Source: Letharia columbiana
Lineage: Eukaryota > Ascomycota > Lecanoromycetes > Lecanorales > Parmeliaceae
Reading direction: 5' to 3'
NCBI RefSeq assembly: GCF_014066305.1
Contig: NW_023501042.1
Span: 248,001 to 312,000 of the forward strand
Length of the DNA stretch: 64,000 nt
Program-made: the position numbers and the translations under genes
The notes under the pieces: model-generated
Told to the model about the DNA's origin: nothing
What the model saw: the letters and a program-made list of their open reading frames with translations, nothing else
The model's database searches: none
Shown: piece by piece, positions 1-11,903 of the stretch
Position numbering within the stretch: position 1 is the stretch's first letter
How the letters are laid out: every line of letters starts with the position of its first letter

Positions 1-2408
1 GATCAACATATCCGTGGCCTCCAGGAAAACCCGCGACTACGGTGTACGGGGGGTCCACACGTAAAGTGCCAGGGAAGACGGAAATCTGCCCCCCCCCCGG
101 CCTCACCTCCAATCGGGGGATCGAGTGAGCGCCGCAAATCCCCGTCACTCATCGAAGACCGCCGCGTTATCATACCCGAGACGCATGCCGGCTCGCGACC
201 GTGCCAAGCGCTCTTGTGCGACAGGATGGAGACGGGGAACAAGCACGGACTCGTCGTCTTCTGGTTAGATATAGCGGGTTAACCAGTTTATTCGGATACA
301 GCCCCATATCAGCCGACACATCCATACAACCCCAGCCGACACCAGTATCCCCGAACAGCCATCCGCCTTCCTTAGATATGCTATCGGAAATACTCCCGCT
401 TGGCGGTGCAAGCATAGTGAAACTCAAAAGCCCTGGACATAGGCATAGTGTTTCCCTAATTCAGGACCCGACGCGAAATCATGACAGGGAGGATGGCAAA
501 CGAGGAGAGGTCTAGAGATCGGAAGGAATGCCGGAGCGGGACAGTTCAACTTGATGTGCGCAGTGTTTTCCCAGATTTCCAGGTGCACTCTAGATCCATA
601 GACGGAGACAAACCACCTACACCCCCCTCCCTGAGATTCCAGCCACAGTTCCACCGTTTCCTTCCCCAGAATCTTCTGCTCCGCTACCTTCTCCGCTACT
701 TGCCTTATTCCTCCCACATTGCGCTAAAAGGTACCGAGTCAGCACCGCGTCTTCGGCGTTGAATACTGGAGAACGAACGGCATATGACTTTCCGTTCCTC
801 GTCAACTCTGCCCGATTGAGAATATTAGTCGATCAGTTTTTTCACAAAACCAGTACACGTGATTCAGTAACTTACAGGGGAATGTTCACGTCGACGAAAG
901 GGTTCTGGCACCTAGGGCGTCTTGAAAAGTTCGGCACCATTTCGGGCGACGGGGGGAACGAATATTCACTCCTCAACCTCTGTCAGGCTATCTTCCTCTT
1001 CGTCGTCAGAGCGCAGGCTCTCAAGGCGTCTCGAAAAGGTCAGCGCATTTTCGAGCGTGGGGGGAACGACGAATCTTCACTTCTCAGCCTCTGTCAGGGG
1101 CAGGCTGCGGCTGCTCAAGGCAGCCGAAGATTCTTGTAGCCAAGCGGAAGCTGAAGCTCAAACGTGGTTCGGTTCGAACAGCCGTCGTACGGTTCGGATT
1201 GCTAGGAAGCGATCGGAAATCGCCACCGAAGTGCGGAATGTTACGTATTTTCAGCCCATTGGGCCTGTCGCTAGAAGTAGGTCAATTGGATCGAAACTTA
1301 ACAGGCTGTGCTTGACTCACTCCGTTGAAGAGCCTTGAGTTCACGAAAGATGATCTGGCAGCATCTGCAATCTCTAGATTCACGAGGAGTAAACATAGGA
1401 AAGATCGTACTTGCTCCAACATTTCTCCTCGCGAGAATGGCAGTCTGGGCAGGACGGCGAGGACTCCTCACAATCATGAACAAAATTGAGCCAGATGGAT
1501 TTTTCTGACGCTTAGTGCAGTGGAGGACATGCAGGTCAGGTGATGCCAACGATGACCGCAGAGATTATAGGTACATGAAAAACAGGTGACCCCGGAGTGG
1601 CACATTGGCTTCACGCGAGAGATGAAAAGGCCAAAAACGGTCTGATATGCCAATATTAGATGGGTGACCCATCTGGAAACGGCAGCCCCCGACCCCGGGA
1701 CCACGTCGCTCAGATATAGAGCTTCTTTGCTCTGGCCTCGCTGTAGAGGCTTTTCAGAGTCACTATTGTCGCCGTGGAGATTTATTTCGACTTTACCTTC
1801 CGCTGCCTCTATTTTGCTCAGCTCTGGGGGTCGGTATTGAGAGCGTCTAAATCGACCTGTAACTTGATATACTTGCTCTTACTCTTATCATCCAAGATCC
1901 CGCCAGTCTCTGAATGAGTATGCGCCATACAACGTAAAGGCGAGAAAGGATCGCTTCGGAGAGAGTGGCGACTGGACGAAATGCAGTCTCGTTAAAGACT
2001 ACACCATCTGCCCCTCGAGTCTGGGAGGTATCAGAATTCCACTGAAGCGCGGACTTGTTCTTTGGCCTGATTACCGCCAGCGTGTCTCTTCTCGTCTTTG
2101 ATGATACAAAGCGAATCTTGGTAAGTTTAAAGTGGATCACATTTGGACTATACAATATATTGGACGCCAGTTAATTCAGCATAACTACTTCGATGATTCT
2201 CTAGAGAGTTTCGGCCACGGCCGAGCTTCTCCGTCCTACTAGGACTGGGCTGGGACTTCCCGGACATACAACGCCTAAGAACTCATTACAGCCATCCAGG
2301 CTTGCTCCGAAGACCCATTGAACCACTTCTCACTCCTCGTCGTGGTCCACATACTTCCCGCCAGGGAACACCTCCCCCTAAGACCCACCGTTAGCCAGAA
2401 AACCCCTG
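1..2408. other. Gene-poor left flank, no supported gene
   Basis: I find no open frame with recognisable protein similarity, signal peptide or convincing exon structure on either strand. Short frames are present but look random. The notable content is a tandem direct repeat at 916-1130. A minus-strand frame at 1847-2155 was considered and not accepted. Base composition is ordinary, without the AT enrichment of the island further right. Confidence 0.5.
916..1130. repeat. Tandem direct repeat, ~109-bp period, two copies
   Basis: Copy one runs from 916 to 1024 and copy two from 1025 to about 1130. Both begin GGCGTCT(T/C)GAAAAG, share a GGGGGGAACGA core and the block CAACCTCTGTCAGG / CAGCCTCTGTCAGG, and end near CTCAA. 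Divergence is roughly a fifth of positions, so the duplication is old. No gene is associated with it. Confidence 0.75.
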
Positions 2409-3364
2409 TTACTCACACGGTGATACTTTACCTTTGGTCGGATGCACCAGCAACCCTGGTGTCGCCGTATCCACGTACCGCTCCTTCGCCCACTCGTCGA
2501 TGCTATCCCAGTTCATGCACTCGTGCTCGTGGTCGACTGGCGACGGCAGGTGCAAGTTTGGATGCCACCTCATAACACGGATAGTCATGTCCGCGTTGCA
2601 GGTTAGCGAGTGGTACAAGTTGTGTAGGCAGTGTCCTGGATCATTTGTCAGCCTACAAAGATGCAGTCTCAAGCGGAAGGATCAGTACGGGCGTGAGCGT
2701 TCCTTCCGAGCTGCTTCTTCTCCGAATCGTTGGGGAAGTAGTGTTCCGGGTAGACAGTCTTATGGAGGAACCTGATGCAGTGCAGGTCATGGTACGCTGT
2801 TGGGGTAGCGAGATATCCCGATCCGTCTCCGAGAAGGATACCGCTCTGGTTGTAGTGCGAGAATTCCTCTGGGGAGAGGCGTATCGTGGCGTCTTCAAGA
2901 CCGTCAGCATCAGTACCCTGGGGGTTGGAAGCTTTCTTACACCTCAAGCGATCGTTCCAGCCCTGATCGAGCTCTGGTGACGGGTCTCCAAAGAACGGAT
3001 CTGCGTGGTATCCGTTTGGATAGGCTGATATGGGCTCCGTAAGCCGGTAGTCCATGAATTTCCTCGCGGGGGCTTAAAGTGGTTAGCCAGGCGTCGTTTG
3101 AGACTGTTCACACAACTTGCTGTAGATTATGTTTGGTCCTGCGTATTTGGATCTGACCGTGTGGCGAATCAAGGCGGCGGTTATCAGGAATGAGTAGCAG
3201 GTTGCAAGAGTGGTATAGATGAGGAGTAATCGTGGTATAGAAGAGCGGCGCTCTGGCAAGCTCGCCCCTGACTTCTCGAAAACATCGCTGCCTTCGTCAT
3301 CGGACTGTTGGCCAAGAAGGTAACCGTCTTTCCACGATGATTGCTGTGAGCTGAGGAATGGCAT
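2409..3364 (-). CDS. UstYa-like (DUF3328) membrane protein
   Basis: Model: complement(2409..2635, 2689..3062, 3117..3364), 282 aa. Exon 1 codes a Ser-rich cytosolic N-terminus and one membrane segment (about residues 47-65, LLLIYTTLATCYSFLITAAL). Exon 2 carries the first HxxHC motif (HDLHC, in YHDLHCIRFLHKTVYPEHYF). The second motif, HARHC, is built across the exon 2/3 junction and continues CLHNLYHSLTCNADMT. The tail has a DHEHEC cluster and DSIDEWAKER. Two HxxHC motifs after one membrane segment define the UstYa family, whose known members act in cyclising or oxidising fungal ribosomal peptides (ustiloxin, cyclochlorotine type). The splice that restores HARHC supports the model; the first intron (54 bp) is less certain. 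No partner gene (precursor peptide, UstYb, tyrosinase) is recognisable nearby, so substrate and role are unknown. Confidence 0.85.
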
Positions 3365-5322
3365 GATGTTTTAGATGTGTGATAAAAGAATGAAGTGAGT
3401 GCCCCTCGAGATCAGAGAAAGACCCTTGGCCGTAGGCATGTACTGGCGAAGCACTCGAGGGTGCGTGGAGATGCCTCGGGCACGGGCCATTCTTTACCAT
3501 CCGGACAAGCACTCTGCCGAAGCCGCTCACAAGCTCTCGGGTTGTTCACGACGCGCAGTAATCTTCTCGAAATGCGAACGCACGCATACGTGGCGCAAGG
3601 TGCGTGCCGCGAGGTGGTAAAGAATGGCCCGTGCCCGAGGCATCTCCACTTGCACATGGCCAGGCCATCCTTCGGCAGAGCAGTCTACACGTATCAGCAC
3701 GTGGGCCCCTCGCATGTCTTGGATGAAATTCTAGAAGGATGCGTGTGCTCTGCAGCAAGTGCTTGAGGTGAAGCCTAATTGTGGTTGCTGACATTAGACT
3801 GTGCTAAAACGCTGCTAGTTGTAGTGTCTGCAGCGCCTGCGCCGACTGGTAGGCTGGAACGACTGCACAGGAATGCTGCAGTTGTAGTCGCCCGAGTCCA
3901 CCCTGTCATGCAAGCAATTGGAAACGGCTTACCGCTGTGGGGCGAGCCGTTGCTTCCGTCGACGCTGCTTCAACGGGAAAGACTTCTCTCGAGGTCCTCG
4001 AACGAGTTGGGACGATTGGCATGAGCTGCGTGGGTGGATGATCGATCAGCGACCCGTGCATCCAGAGCACGGACCAAAACATTTGCTTCTACGCACACCA
4101 GAATTTCCAGTTCTCGTCAAGCAGCTTGGCTAGTCTCCTGGTCCTAGTGGATCCCAGTTCTCTCATGTGAGCTCGTGGGTATTGGTTTCGGTCCATTCGC
4201 CAACTGCCCCTCCATTAGGAGTCCACTGCACTGGCCAAAGCGTTTTGACACCAATCCAGATGTTGTTAGAGATCATTTACGACCTGTGCGTAACTTAGCG
4301 CCTCGTGGCCTGTGGCTAGAAAACAAGCACCAGCCAAAGACAAAAGTCGCCGGAATCACGGTCTCGCTAAATTTGGGGAGAGCAAGAATTTCAGATATCA
4401 GCTCTCTCAAAGCCCACTGCAGAAAACCCAACAAACATCCAAAAATAACGAGAAATGCATGGTTTTCTTCTCTATCTCGGTGATGTTGGCCAGAGGGTGA
4501 CTTGCTACGGCGGTAAAGGTCTGACGTGTCACCTCCAGGAAGAGCACGTACTCAACGACAGTAGATTCTATATGTGGTGTGAACAGAGAAAAGGCCCTGC
4601 GTTTATCTGCAGTTTCAGGTATTAGCTCCTAGGTCCTCATCCAGACTGCGAGATAAAACACGTGTCTCTATACTACCATTCTGCTCCTCTAAAAACCACC
4701 AGATTCAGCGCCTCGCAGCTGGCTAGTGCAAGGCGGAAGGTTATAAACTCTGCCCCAAGAGCTTTCTAGATCAGAAAAGAAAGTCAGAGATACCTTAGCC
4801 TGCAAACTCCCCAACCAAAAACAATAAAGGAAACTGCTTCGCTGCCGCCTGATCTGGAACAGACCCCAGCACTAGTTACCACTCCGCCTGTAGCGGGCCA
4901 GTAGTGCCTCTTCAGGGAAATGCAATGTGACAAGAATCTGCGGGTCGAGCTTGAGCTTCTGCCAAGGGCCGTAGACGACGTTGATGTAAGACGAAGATGC
5001 AGCTTTTTGTGCATCAACCATCTTCGGAGCGACCCACAGCCAGCGAATCGAATCCAGCAGCCTCCGCCATATTCGTGAATGACTTGAATTCAATAAAAAA
5101 ATCTGCCTTCGTTATGCAACGCAAGATGCAGTCTAATCACACAGCATACTCATCAGTCGGTACAAAAGGAAAAGAGTCTGATAGCAAAGGAAGAGGTGCG
5201 CAGAACGGCTTGATCGACAATCAGGGAGCATCATGTGGGATGGCAAGTGGATATCGAAACGTCGCAATGCATGCTGAGCTTCATCTTCGGTATTGGCGCC
5301 CAAGGAGATGAGTATATGTGTT
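3365..5322. other. Gene-poor stretch upstream of the UstYa-like gene
   Basis: No gene is supported. It holds a 35-bp inverted repeat (3465-3499 / 3615-3649) and frames broken by stops around 3780-4500 that resemble no family I can name. It may be decayed DNA between the UstYa-like gene and the AT-rich island. Confidence 0.45.
3465..3649. repeat. Perfect 35-bp inverted repeat with 115-bp spacer
   Basis: The left arm 3465-3499 begins GTGGAGATGCCTCGGGCACG and ends CTTTACCA. The right arm 3615-3649 is its exact reverse complement. A shorter pair also recurs inverted close by: ACTCTGCCGAAG inside the spacer just after the left arm, and CTTCGGCAGAG just outside the right arm. The left arm starts about 100 bp upstream of the UstYa-like start codon, so it lies in that gene's promoter region. 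I see no clear target-site duplication. Confidence 0.9.
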
Positions 5323-5520
5323 AAGGAATAGTCCTGAGTGGAATCATATGTATGAATAATGTATGTGTGGTGTGACATGTAAGAAAGATGTAGAATACAA
5401 TGTGGCCAGCTGACAGATAAGGTATGTGTGCGCGGTGCCAAGCCACTAGTGCCTTGAAAGAATAGTCCTAAGTGGAATAGTATATGCATGAATAAATTGC
5501 TATCGTGTGTGTTATTATCG
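5323..5520. repeat. ~133-bp tandem unit; second copy interrupted by the AT-rich element
   Basis: Unit A (5323-5455) starts GGAATAGTCCTGAGTGGAAT and continues through AGATGTAGAATACAATGTGG to GCCACTAGTGCCTTG. Unit B begins at 5457 with AATAGTCCTAAGTGGAATAG, but after about 55 bp it runs into the AT-rich smear. The missing second half of unit B (AGATGTGGAATACAATGTGG to GCCACTATTGCCTTGG) reappears at 8221-8287, just beyond the first AT-rich element. The element therefore sits inside unit B. Confidence 0.75.
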
Positions 5521-5587
5521 AAGTTAGAGTTATATATTTTTTTTTTTAAAATATATAAAAAAAAATAAAAAAAAAAAAAAATAATAA

Positions 5588-5618
<31 letters not shown>

Positions 5619-8217
5619 TTAAAAAAAATAAATAAAAAAAAAAAAAAAAAAAAATAAAAATAAAAATTAATTATATTTAATAAAAAAAAAAAAAAAAAAA
5701 TAAAAAAAATAAAAAAAATTTAAAAATAAAATATTATTAAGACTCTATAAGAATAAAAATGTTATAATCTTATATTTACTCTTATATTTATTAAATTTTA
5801 ATTTTATTAAAAGTTCTTTTCGATTCTTAAGATTTAATTAAAGAGATATTTTAAGCTAACGAAGAGTATATTATTTAGATAATACTTAAAGCTAGCTATA
5901 TAAACTTATAATATAAGAATTTATATTAAAATCTATTGTATATATTGATATATTAATAGAACATTATAAAAGAGAAAGAAGAGAAGTTATATAAGAAAGA
6001 TAAAGGTTATTATTTAAGTAGTGAGAAAGTTTAAAGATAGAGTTTTAAGTCTTATCTTAGCGTAATATAAAGAAAAAACCCTTATATTTAATATTTTTAT
6101 ATTAAAATATAATCGTTTCTCGAGATTTTTTTTTTTATTTTAGTTATATTTAACTCGTAATTTTATACTATTTAGATAATTTAAACTAGATAATTATTAA
6201 TTAATTTTAAATATATTAAATATTCGAGATTTATATAGCGACGATAGGCCGACGCTAATTATTAATTATCGAATCTTATTTTTTAAATTTCGATATATAG
6301 CTATTTAGATCTTCTTCTCTTTTCTTCTTTTTTTTATTACTATTTTTATTAATAATTTTATTTTCTAATAAAGTATAGTAATAAGAGTATTTAAAGTAGT
6401 ATATAATTAATAATTAGCGAACTTATAATAAGAGATAGTAGTATAAAGCCGTAGTATCTTTATAAAGTTCTTTATCTTATTCTTTAATCGTATAACTATT
6501 TCTCTTAAAATCTCTATCTCTTTTTAATTAGAAGGCAATATTTAATATATTTACTTTAGTATATATAACTCTACTTTAATCTTTTCTAGAGCGTTTATAA
6601 AGACGCTTTTTTTACTTAAATTTCTCTAAATTTATTAGATAAAATAGCCCTTCGTAGTTTATCTATATTACTCTCTATTCGAATTAAATTACTTAATAAT
6701 TAAGACGCTTTAAAAGAGCGATTAATTAGCTATATCTAAATAAGATAATAACTTAATTAAATTAGATAGGTAAGACTAAATAGACTAAGTCTAAATATAT
6801 ATATACTACTATAAGAGAAAGATATTAAGATTATTAAAGTATAAGCTAATAGAATAAATAAGTCTTAATATTATTACTATTAAAATTACGTATTATATTA
6901 CTATTAATATATTATATTACTATTATTAAAAGTCTTATATTAATAAAAATAAGATATCTAATTTATTAAGTAATATATTAATTAATATAGAGTAAAGTAG
7001 AAGTAAGAGTAGAGTAGTTAATAATTATATAAACTTTCTTCTTAATTAACTTAACTTCTTTATTAATAGCCTTTATCTATTTAGTCTAATTTTATTAAGT
7101 TCTTAATCGCTTTTATATTTTTATAAACGAATTTATAATAATAATATTAGATTTTCTTCTTTATAGTCTTATTTTATTTAGTAATTTAATCGCTAGTAAG
7201 TAGATAATATAAATCTTTAAAATCATCTAATTATTAATAATAATATTTTTTTAATAATCGAGCTTATTATATAGTTATAGCTTTATAATCTTATAGTCTT
7301 TAAATCTAAGCTTTCTATTTAATTTCTTTCCTTTTTTTATATATAGAATTTATTTAGTAATAGTGCTATTAAATCTAGACGTCTTCTTCTTCTTCTTCTT
7401 TTCTTCTTCTTATTAAATTTAAATAATTTAGAATTATCTAATATAGTAGTCGAAGTTATCTAAAGAGATTATTCTATTAATAATTCTACTCTTTTTTTAC
7501 TTCTTTGAAAAAGACTCTTTTATAATAAAGGTTTCTAATTTAAAGAAGTTTTTTTAAGAATTATAAATATATATAATTCTTATAATAACCCCTTTCTCTT
7601 TTCTTAACTAGTTATTATCTCGCTAGATTATTAATATTCTTTTACTTAGTAATATCGCTATATTAACTATTTATAGTCTTAATATTTTCTAAGAATAAGA
7701 GTGTAATAATAGCGCTCTTAAGGATTACTCTATAGTCTTTCTTTTTTATCTTCTATTTAATCTCTTAAATAGCGATTAAATTAAACTTATAAAAATCGAA
7801 TCGTTTAAAGATAGTAGAATAAATCTATATCTTCTTTTCTTTTTATAGAATACTTGTATTAATAAAATAGGTTAATAGTTTTATAGAAGGATTAATAGGC
7901 TGAGATTAAACGATAAAGAGAGGTTATAATTTTATTAGACTTATCGATAAGAAGAGAGTTTTTTTATCGACTTAGGTTTTAAAGTAGATTTCTTTAATTT
8001 ATATCCCCCTTTAATAGCGTTAATAACGATTATAGTAACCTTCTTATTAAATCTATTAAGGGCGCTTATTTGTATATTAATAGTTATATTTAGGATAGCG
8101 AGATATAAGAAGATTAATGAGAGCGATAATATGATGGATATCTACAGTACGATTTTAAGTAAGGTGCTGCCGGAATATTAATTTTCTAGTTTTTTAATGA
8201 TAAGACATATAGGGGTA
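5521..8217. mobile_element. RIP-degraded repeat element, copy 1
   Basis: Extremely AT-rich, with CA and TG dinucleotides nearly absent while CG and CT persist; this is the expected product of RIP (C to T at CpA, both strands). The segment 5731-7465 is repeated in the same orientation at 9438-11155. The right end (about 8131-8217) is the inverse of the left end of copy 2, so the element appears to have terminal inverted repeats. Its left end is lost in a homopolymer smear (5530-5730). No coding frame survives, so the transposase class cannot be read. The flanks (second halves of a 133-bp tandem unit) define the insertion point. Confidence 0.75.
5530..5730. other. A/T homopolymer smear, probable assembly artefact
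   Basis: Runs of A broken only by single T or TT extend for about 200 bp, at the place where copy 1 should contain the 5' part present at 8590-9437 in copy 2. Real RIP DNA in this window keeps G and C; this stretch has almost none. It reads as failed consensus. Confidence 0.6.
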
Positions 8218-8590
8218 ATAAAGATGTGGAATACAATGTGGCCTGCTGACAGATATGTGTGCGCCGTGCCAAGCCACTATTGCCTTGGCAAGGAATCCGT
8301 AACGATATGCCTCAATCTAGAGACTACTCAGCTCAGACCATAGGAAGGGGAGCATCAACAAACATGGCGAACAAAGCAGATTGGTCCTCGACCCTCTCCC
8401 CTCGTTGTATAAAACCCCTTTCCTTTCCCTCTCCCCCACTCTCCATCCGCCATCAATCCGGCACATCTTTCAGTAAGACTCTTCAACCAAATTAGAAATC
8501 CATATACCCCTATATTCTTAATCATTAGGAAACTAGAAAATTAGCATTCCGCTAGCATCCCCCACCCAAAATCGTACTATAGATATATCT
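8131..8590. repeat. Facing terminal inverted repeats of the two elements around a normal-GC spacer
   Basis: The left arm (8131-8217, ending ATATAGGGGTA) and the right arm (8503-8590, starting TACCCCTATAT) are inverted copies. The shared block AATTTTCTAGTTT with its flanks, CGGAAT(A/G)(T/C)TA and AGTACGATTTT align with a few C/T changes of RIP type. This is the arrangement expected from two head-to-tail DNA transposons: the 3' terminal repeat of copy 1 faces the 5' terminal repeat of copy 2. TA occurs at both inner borders, compatible with a TA target duplication. Confidence 0.7.
8288..8500 (+). promoter_or_regulatory. Orphan promoter and 5' leader stranded between the two elements
   Basis: This segment has normal base composition and no RIP signature. 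It contains TATAAAA at 8408-8414 followed by a CT-rich tract and a C-rich leader (CCATCCGCCATCAATCCGG and CTCTTCAACCAAATTAG), the usual look of a fungal core promoter and 5' UTR. No start codon opening a real protein follows before copy 2 begins at about 8501. The first coding start beyond copy 2 is the small secreted protein at 11949. I infer that copy 2 inserted between this promoter and that gene; the alternative is a promoter fragment of another, lost gene. Confidence 0.5.
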
Positions 8591-11408
8591 ATTATATTAT
8601 TATTTCTATAATCATCTATATCGTCAAGTTAAAGCTAAAATTATCGTATATATAGAATATTTAATATTTCTTTTTTTAAGCCTTTTACTAATGTATAGAA
8701 GGTTTTAAAATATCGTTTTTCTACTATTTAATATCTATAAGAATCGTATTTAATAGTATATCCTTAATGGGCTTATTATCGCCTTTTATTATTTTTATTA
8801 AGAGTGTTAAAAAGAGTATTATATATTATATTATCGATAACTTTCTCGCATTTAATATTTATACTACGTCTTATATAACTAAAGAGAATAACTATTCGCG
8901 ATTTTTTCGGCTATAAGAATTAAATTAAGAGTCTTTATCAGAGTAAGTTATAGATATATTAAAATGAGATATAGTATAATCTATTTAATTAATTTAATTT
9001 ACTTATTAGTCAGTTTATAATCTTAAAGATTTTATACTTTATAAAGATTAGTAGAAAAAGTCTTCGTCGCGAGATCTTAGAATACTTATAGATTTATTAT
9101 AATACGTATTTTTTAAAGATTAATAAGTTTATATATAATATATTTATCTTTTTAAATAAAAGCGTTATTAATAAGTATATAATATAAAGAAAGCGAGATT
9201 ATATAGTCTTTGAAATTCGATTAGCGATATAAATTTCTATTAAATATTTTAAGTAATATAGTATTCTATCGATATACTACTTAGATAATATTTTTTATTA
9301 TTATATTTATTAAGATAATATTAATAATACTTAATTTAAGTAATTTCTTAAGAACGAAGTTTTTTCTTATTATAATTTATTCTTTAATTTAAAGTTAATT
9401 CTTATTATAGATAATTACTCTATATATTATATCGTTAATATTAGAAGACTCTATAGAAGTAAGACGTTATAATCTTATATTTACTCTTATATTCGCCGGA
9501 TTTTAACTCTATTAAGAAGTTCTTTTTAATTCTTAAGATCTAGCTAAAGAGGTATTTTAAGTTAATAAAGAATATATTATTTAGATAATACTTAGAGCTA
9601 ACTATATAAACTTATAATATAAAAATTTATATTAAAGCTTACTTCGTATATATTAATATATTAATAAGCAATTATAAAGAGAAAAAGAGAAGTTATATAA
9701 GAAAGATAAAGGCTATTATTCGAATAGTAAGAAAGTTTAAAGATAGAGTTTTAAGTCTTATCTTAGCGTAATATAAAGAAAAACCTTTTATATCTAATAT
9801 TTTTATATCAAAATATAATCGTTTTTTAAGATTTTTTTTATATTTTAGCTTATATTTAACTCGTATTTTATATTATTTAGATTATTTAAATAGATAATTA
9901 TTAATTAATTTTAAATATATTAAATATTCGAGATTTACGTAATAATAATAGGCCCGACGCTAATTATTAATTATCGAATCTTATTTTTTAAACTTCGATA
10001 TATAGCTATTTAGGCTTCTTCTCTCTCTTCTTTTCTTCTTATCGCTATTCTTATTAATAATCTTTTTTCTAATAAAATAGTAGTAGTAAGAGCGTTTAAA
10101 ATAATATATAATTAATAATTAGCGAATCTAGTAATAGAGATAGTAGTATAAAATCGTAGTATCTTTATAAAGTTCTTTTATTTTATTTTTTAATCGTATA
10201 GTTATTTCTTTTAAAATCTCTATCTCTTTCTAATTAGAAGATAATATTTAATATATTTACTTTAATATATATAACTCTAATTTAATCTTTTCTAAAGCGT
10301 CTATAAAGATCGCTTTCTTACTTAAATTTCTCTAGATTTATTAGATAAAATAAGCCCTTCGTAATTCATCTATATTACTCTTTATTTGAATTAAATTACT
10401 CGATAATTAAGGCGCTTTAAAAAGCGATTAATTAGCTATATTTAAATAAGATAATAATTTAATTAAATTAGATAGATAAGGCTAAATAGATTAAATCTAA
10501 ATATGTATATATTACTATAAGAGAAAATATTAAGATTATTAAAGTATTAGCTAATAGAGCGAATAGTCTTAAACTTATTACTATTAATATATATTATATT
10601 ATTATTAATATATATTATACTATTATTACTAAAAGTCTTATATTAATAAAAGTAAGATATTTAATTTATTAAGTAATATATTAATTAATACTAGAGTAAT
10701 AGTAGAAATAGAAATAAAAGAGTTAATAATTATATAAACTTTCTTCTTAATTAACTTAATCTCTTTATTAATAATCTTTATCTTTATAATCTAATTTTAT
10801 TAAGACTTTATTCGCTTCTATATTCGTATAGACGAGTTTTTAATATTAATATTATATTTCTACTTCGCTATAGCCTTATTCTATTTAATAATTTAATCGC
10901 TATCGAGTAGATAATAAGTATTATTAAAATTATCTAATTATTAGTAATAATATATTCTTTTTAATAGTTAAACTTTAAATATAGCTATAGCTTTATAATC
11001 TTATAATTTTCAAATCTAAGCTTTCTTTCTAATTTCTTTATCTTTTTATATATAGTATTTATTTAATAATAGCGTTATTAAACTTAGACGTCTTAATCTT
11101 CTTCTTCTATTTCTTTTTTATTAGTTTAAATAATTTAGAATTATTTGATATAGTAGGGGAGTTTTTTTAAAAAAGGTTTTTTTTTAAAATTTTTTCTATT
11201 TTTTTTTTTTCTTTTAGAAAGATTTTTTTTATAAAAGATTTTAATTTAGGGGGGGTTTTTTTTAAATTTTATAAATATAAAATTTTTTAAAAAAAACTTT
11301 TTTTTTTTTTTTTTAATTAATATTTTTTTAAAAAAAAAATAAAATTTTTTTTTTTAAAAAAAAAATAAAAAAAAAAAAAAAAAAAAAAAATTTTTTAAAA
11401 AAAAAAAG

Positions 11409-11439
<31 letters not shown>

Positions 11440-11475
11440 TAATTTTTTTTTTTTTTTTTTTATTTTAAATAATAA

Positions 11476-11536
<61 letters not shown>

Positions 11537-11585
11537 TTTTTTTTTTTTTTTTAAAAAAAATTAAAAAAAAAAAAAAAATTTTTTT

Positions 11586-11635
<50 letters not shown>

Positions 11636-11903
11636 AAATATATTATTAAAAAAAAAAAAAAAAAAAAAAAAATAAAAAAATTAATTTTTTAGGGAAAATT
11701 TTTTGGTTTTATTTTCCTTTAAAGAGGTTGAGGAAAAAAAAAAAAAGGAAACCTAAAAAAAATTAAAAAAGGTTATATTATTTAAAAAAAAAAAAAAAAA
11801 TAAAAAAAAGGAGAAAGGGGGGGAGGGGGGGAAGGGAAAATAAGAAAAAAAAGGAAAAAAAAAAATTAGGGGGGGGGGGGGGGGGGGGGAAAAGGAAAAT
11901 TTT

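Noticed and set aside
1847..2155. 102-codon minus frame downstream of the UstYa-like gene
   Set aside because: I could not link it by splicing to the UstYa-like gene and it shows no motif of that or another family.
5731..11155. LTR retrotransposon, with the 1.7-kb direct copies as LTRs
   Set aside because: The copies are flanked by facing inverted repeats around a promoter-like spacer, and copy 1 interrupts a separate tandem unit; two independent insertions of a terminal-inverted-repeat element fit better.
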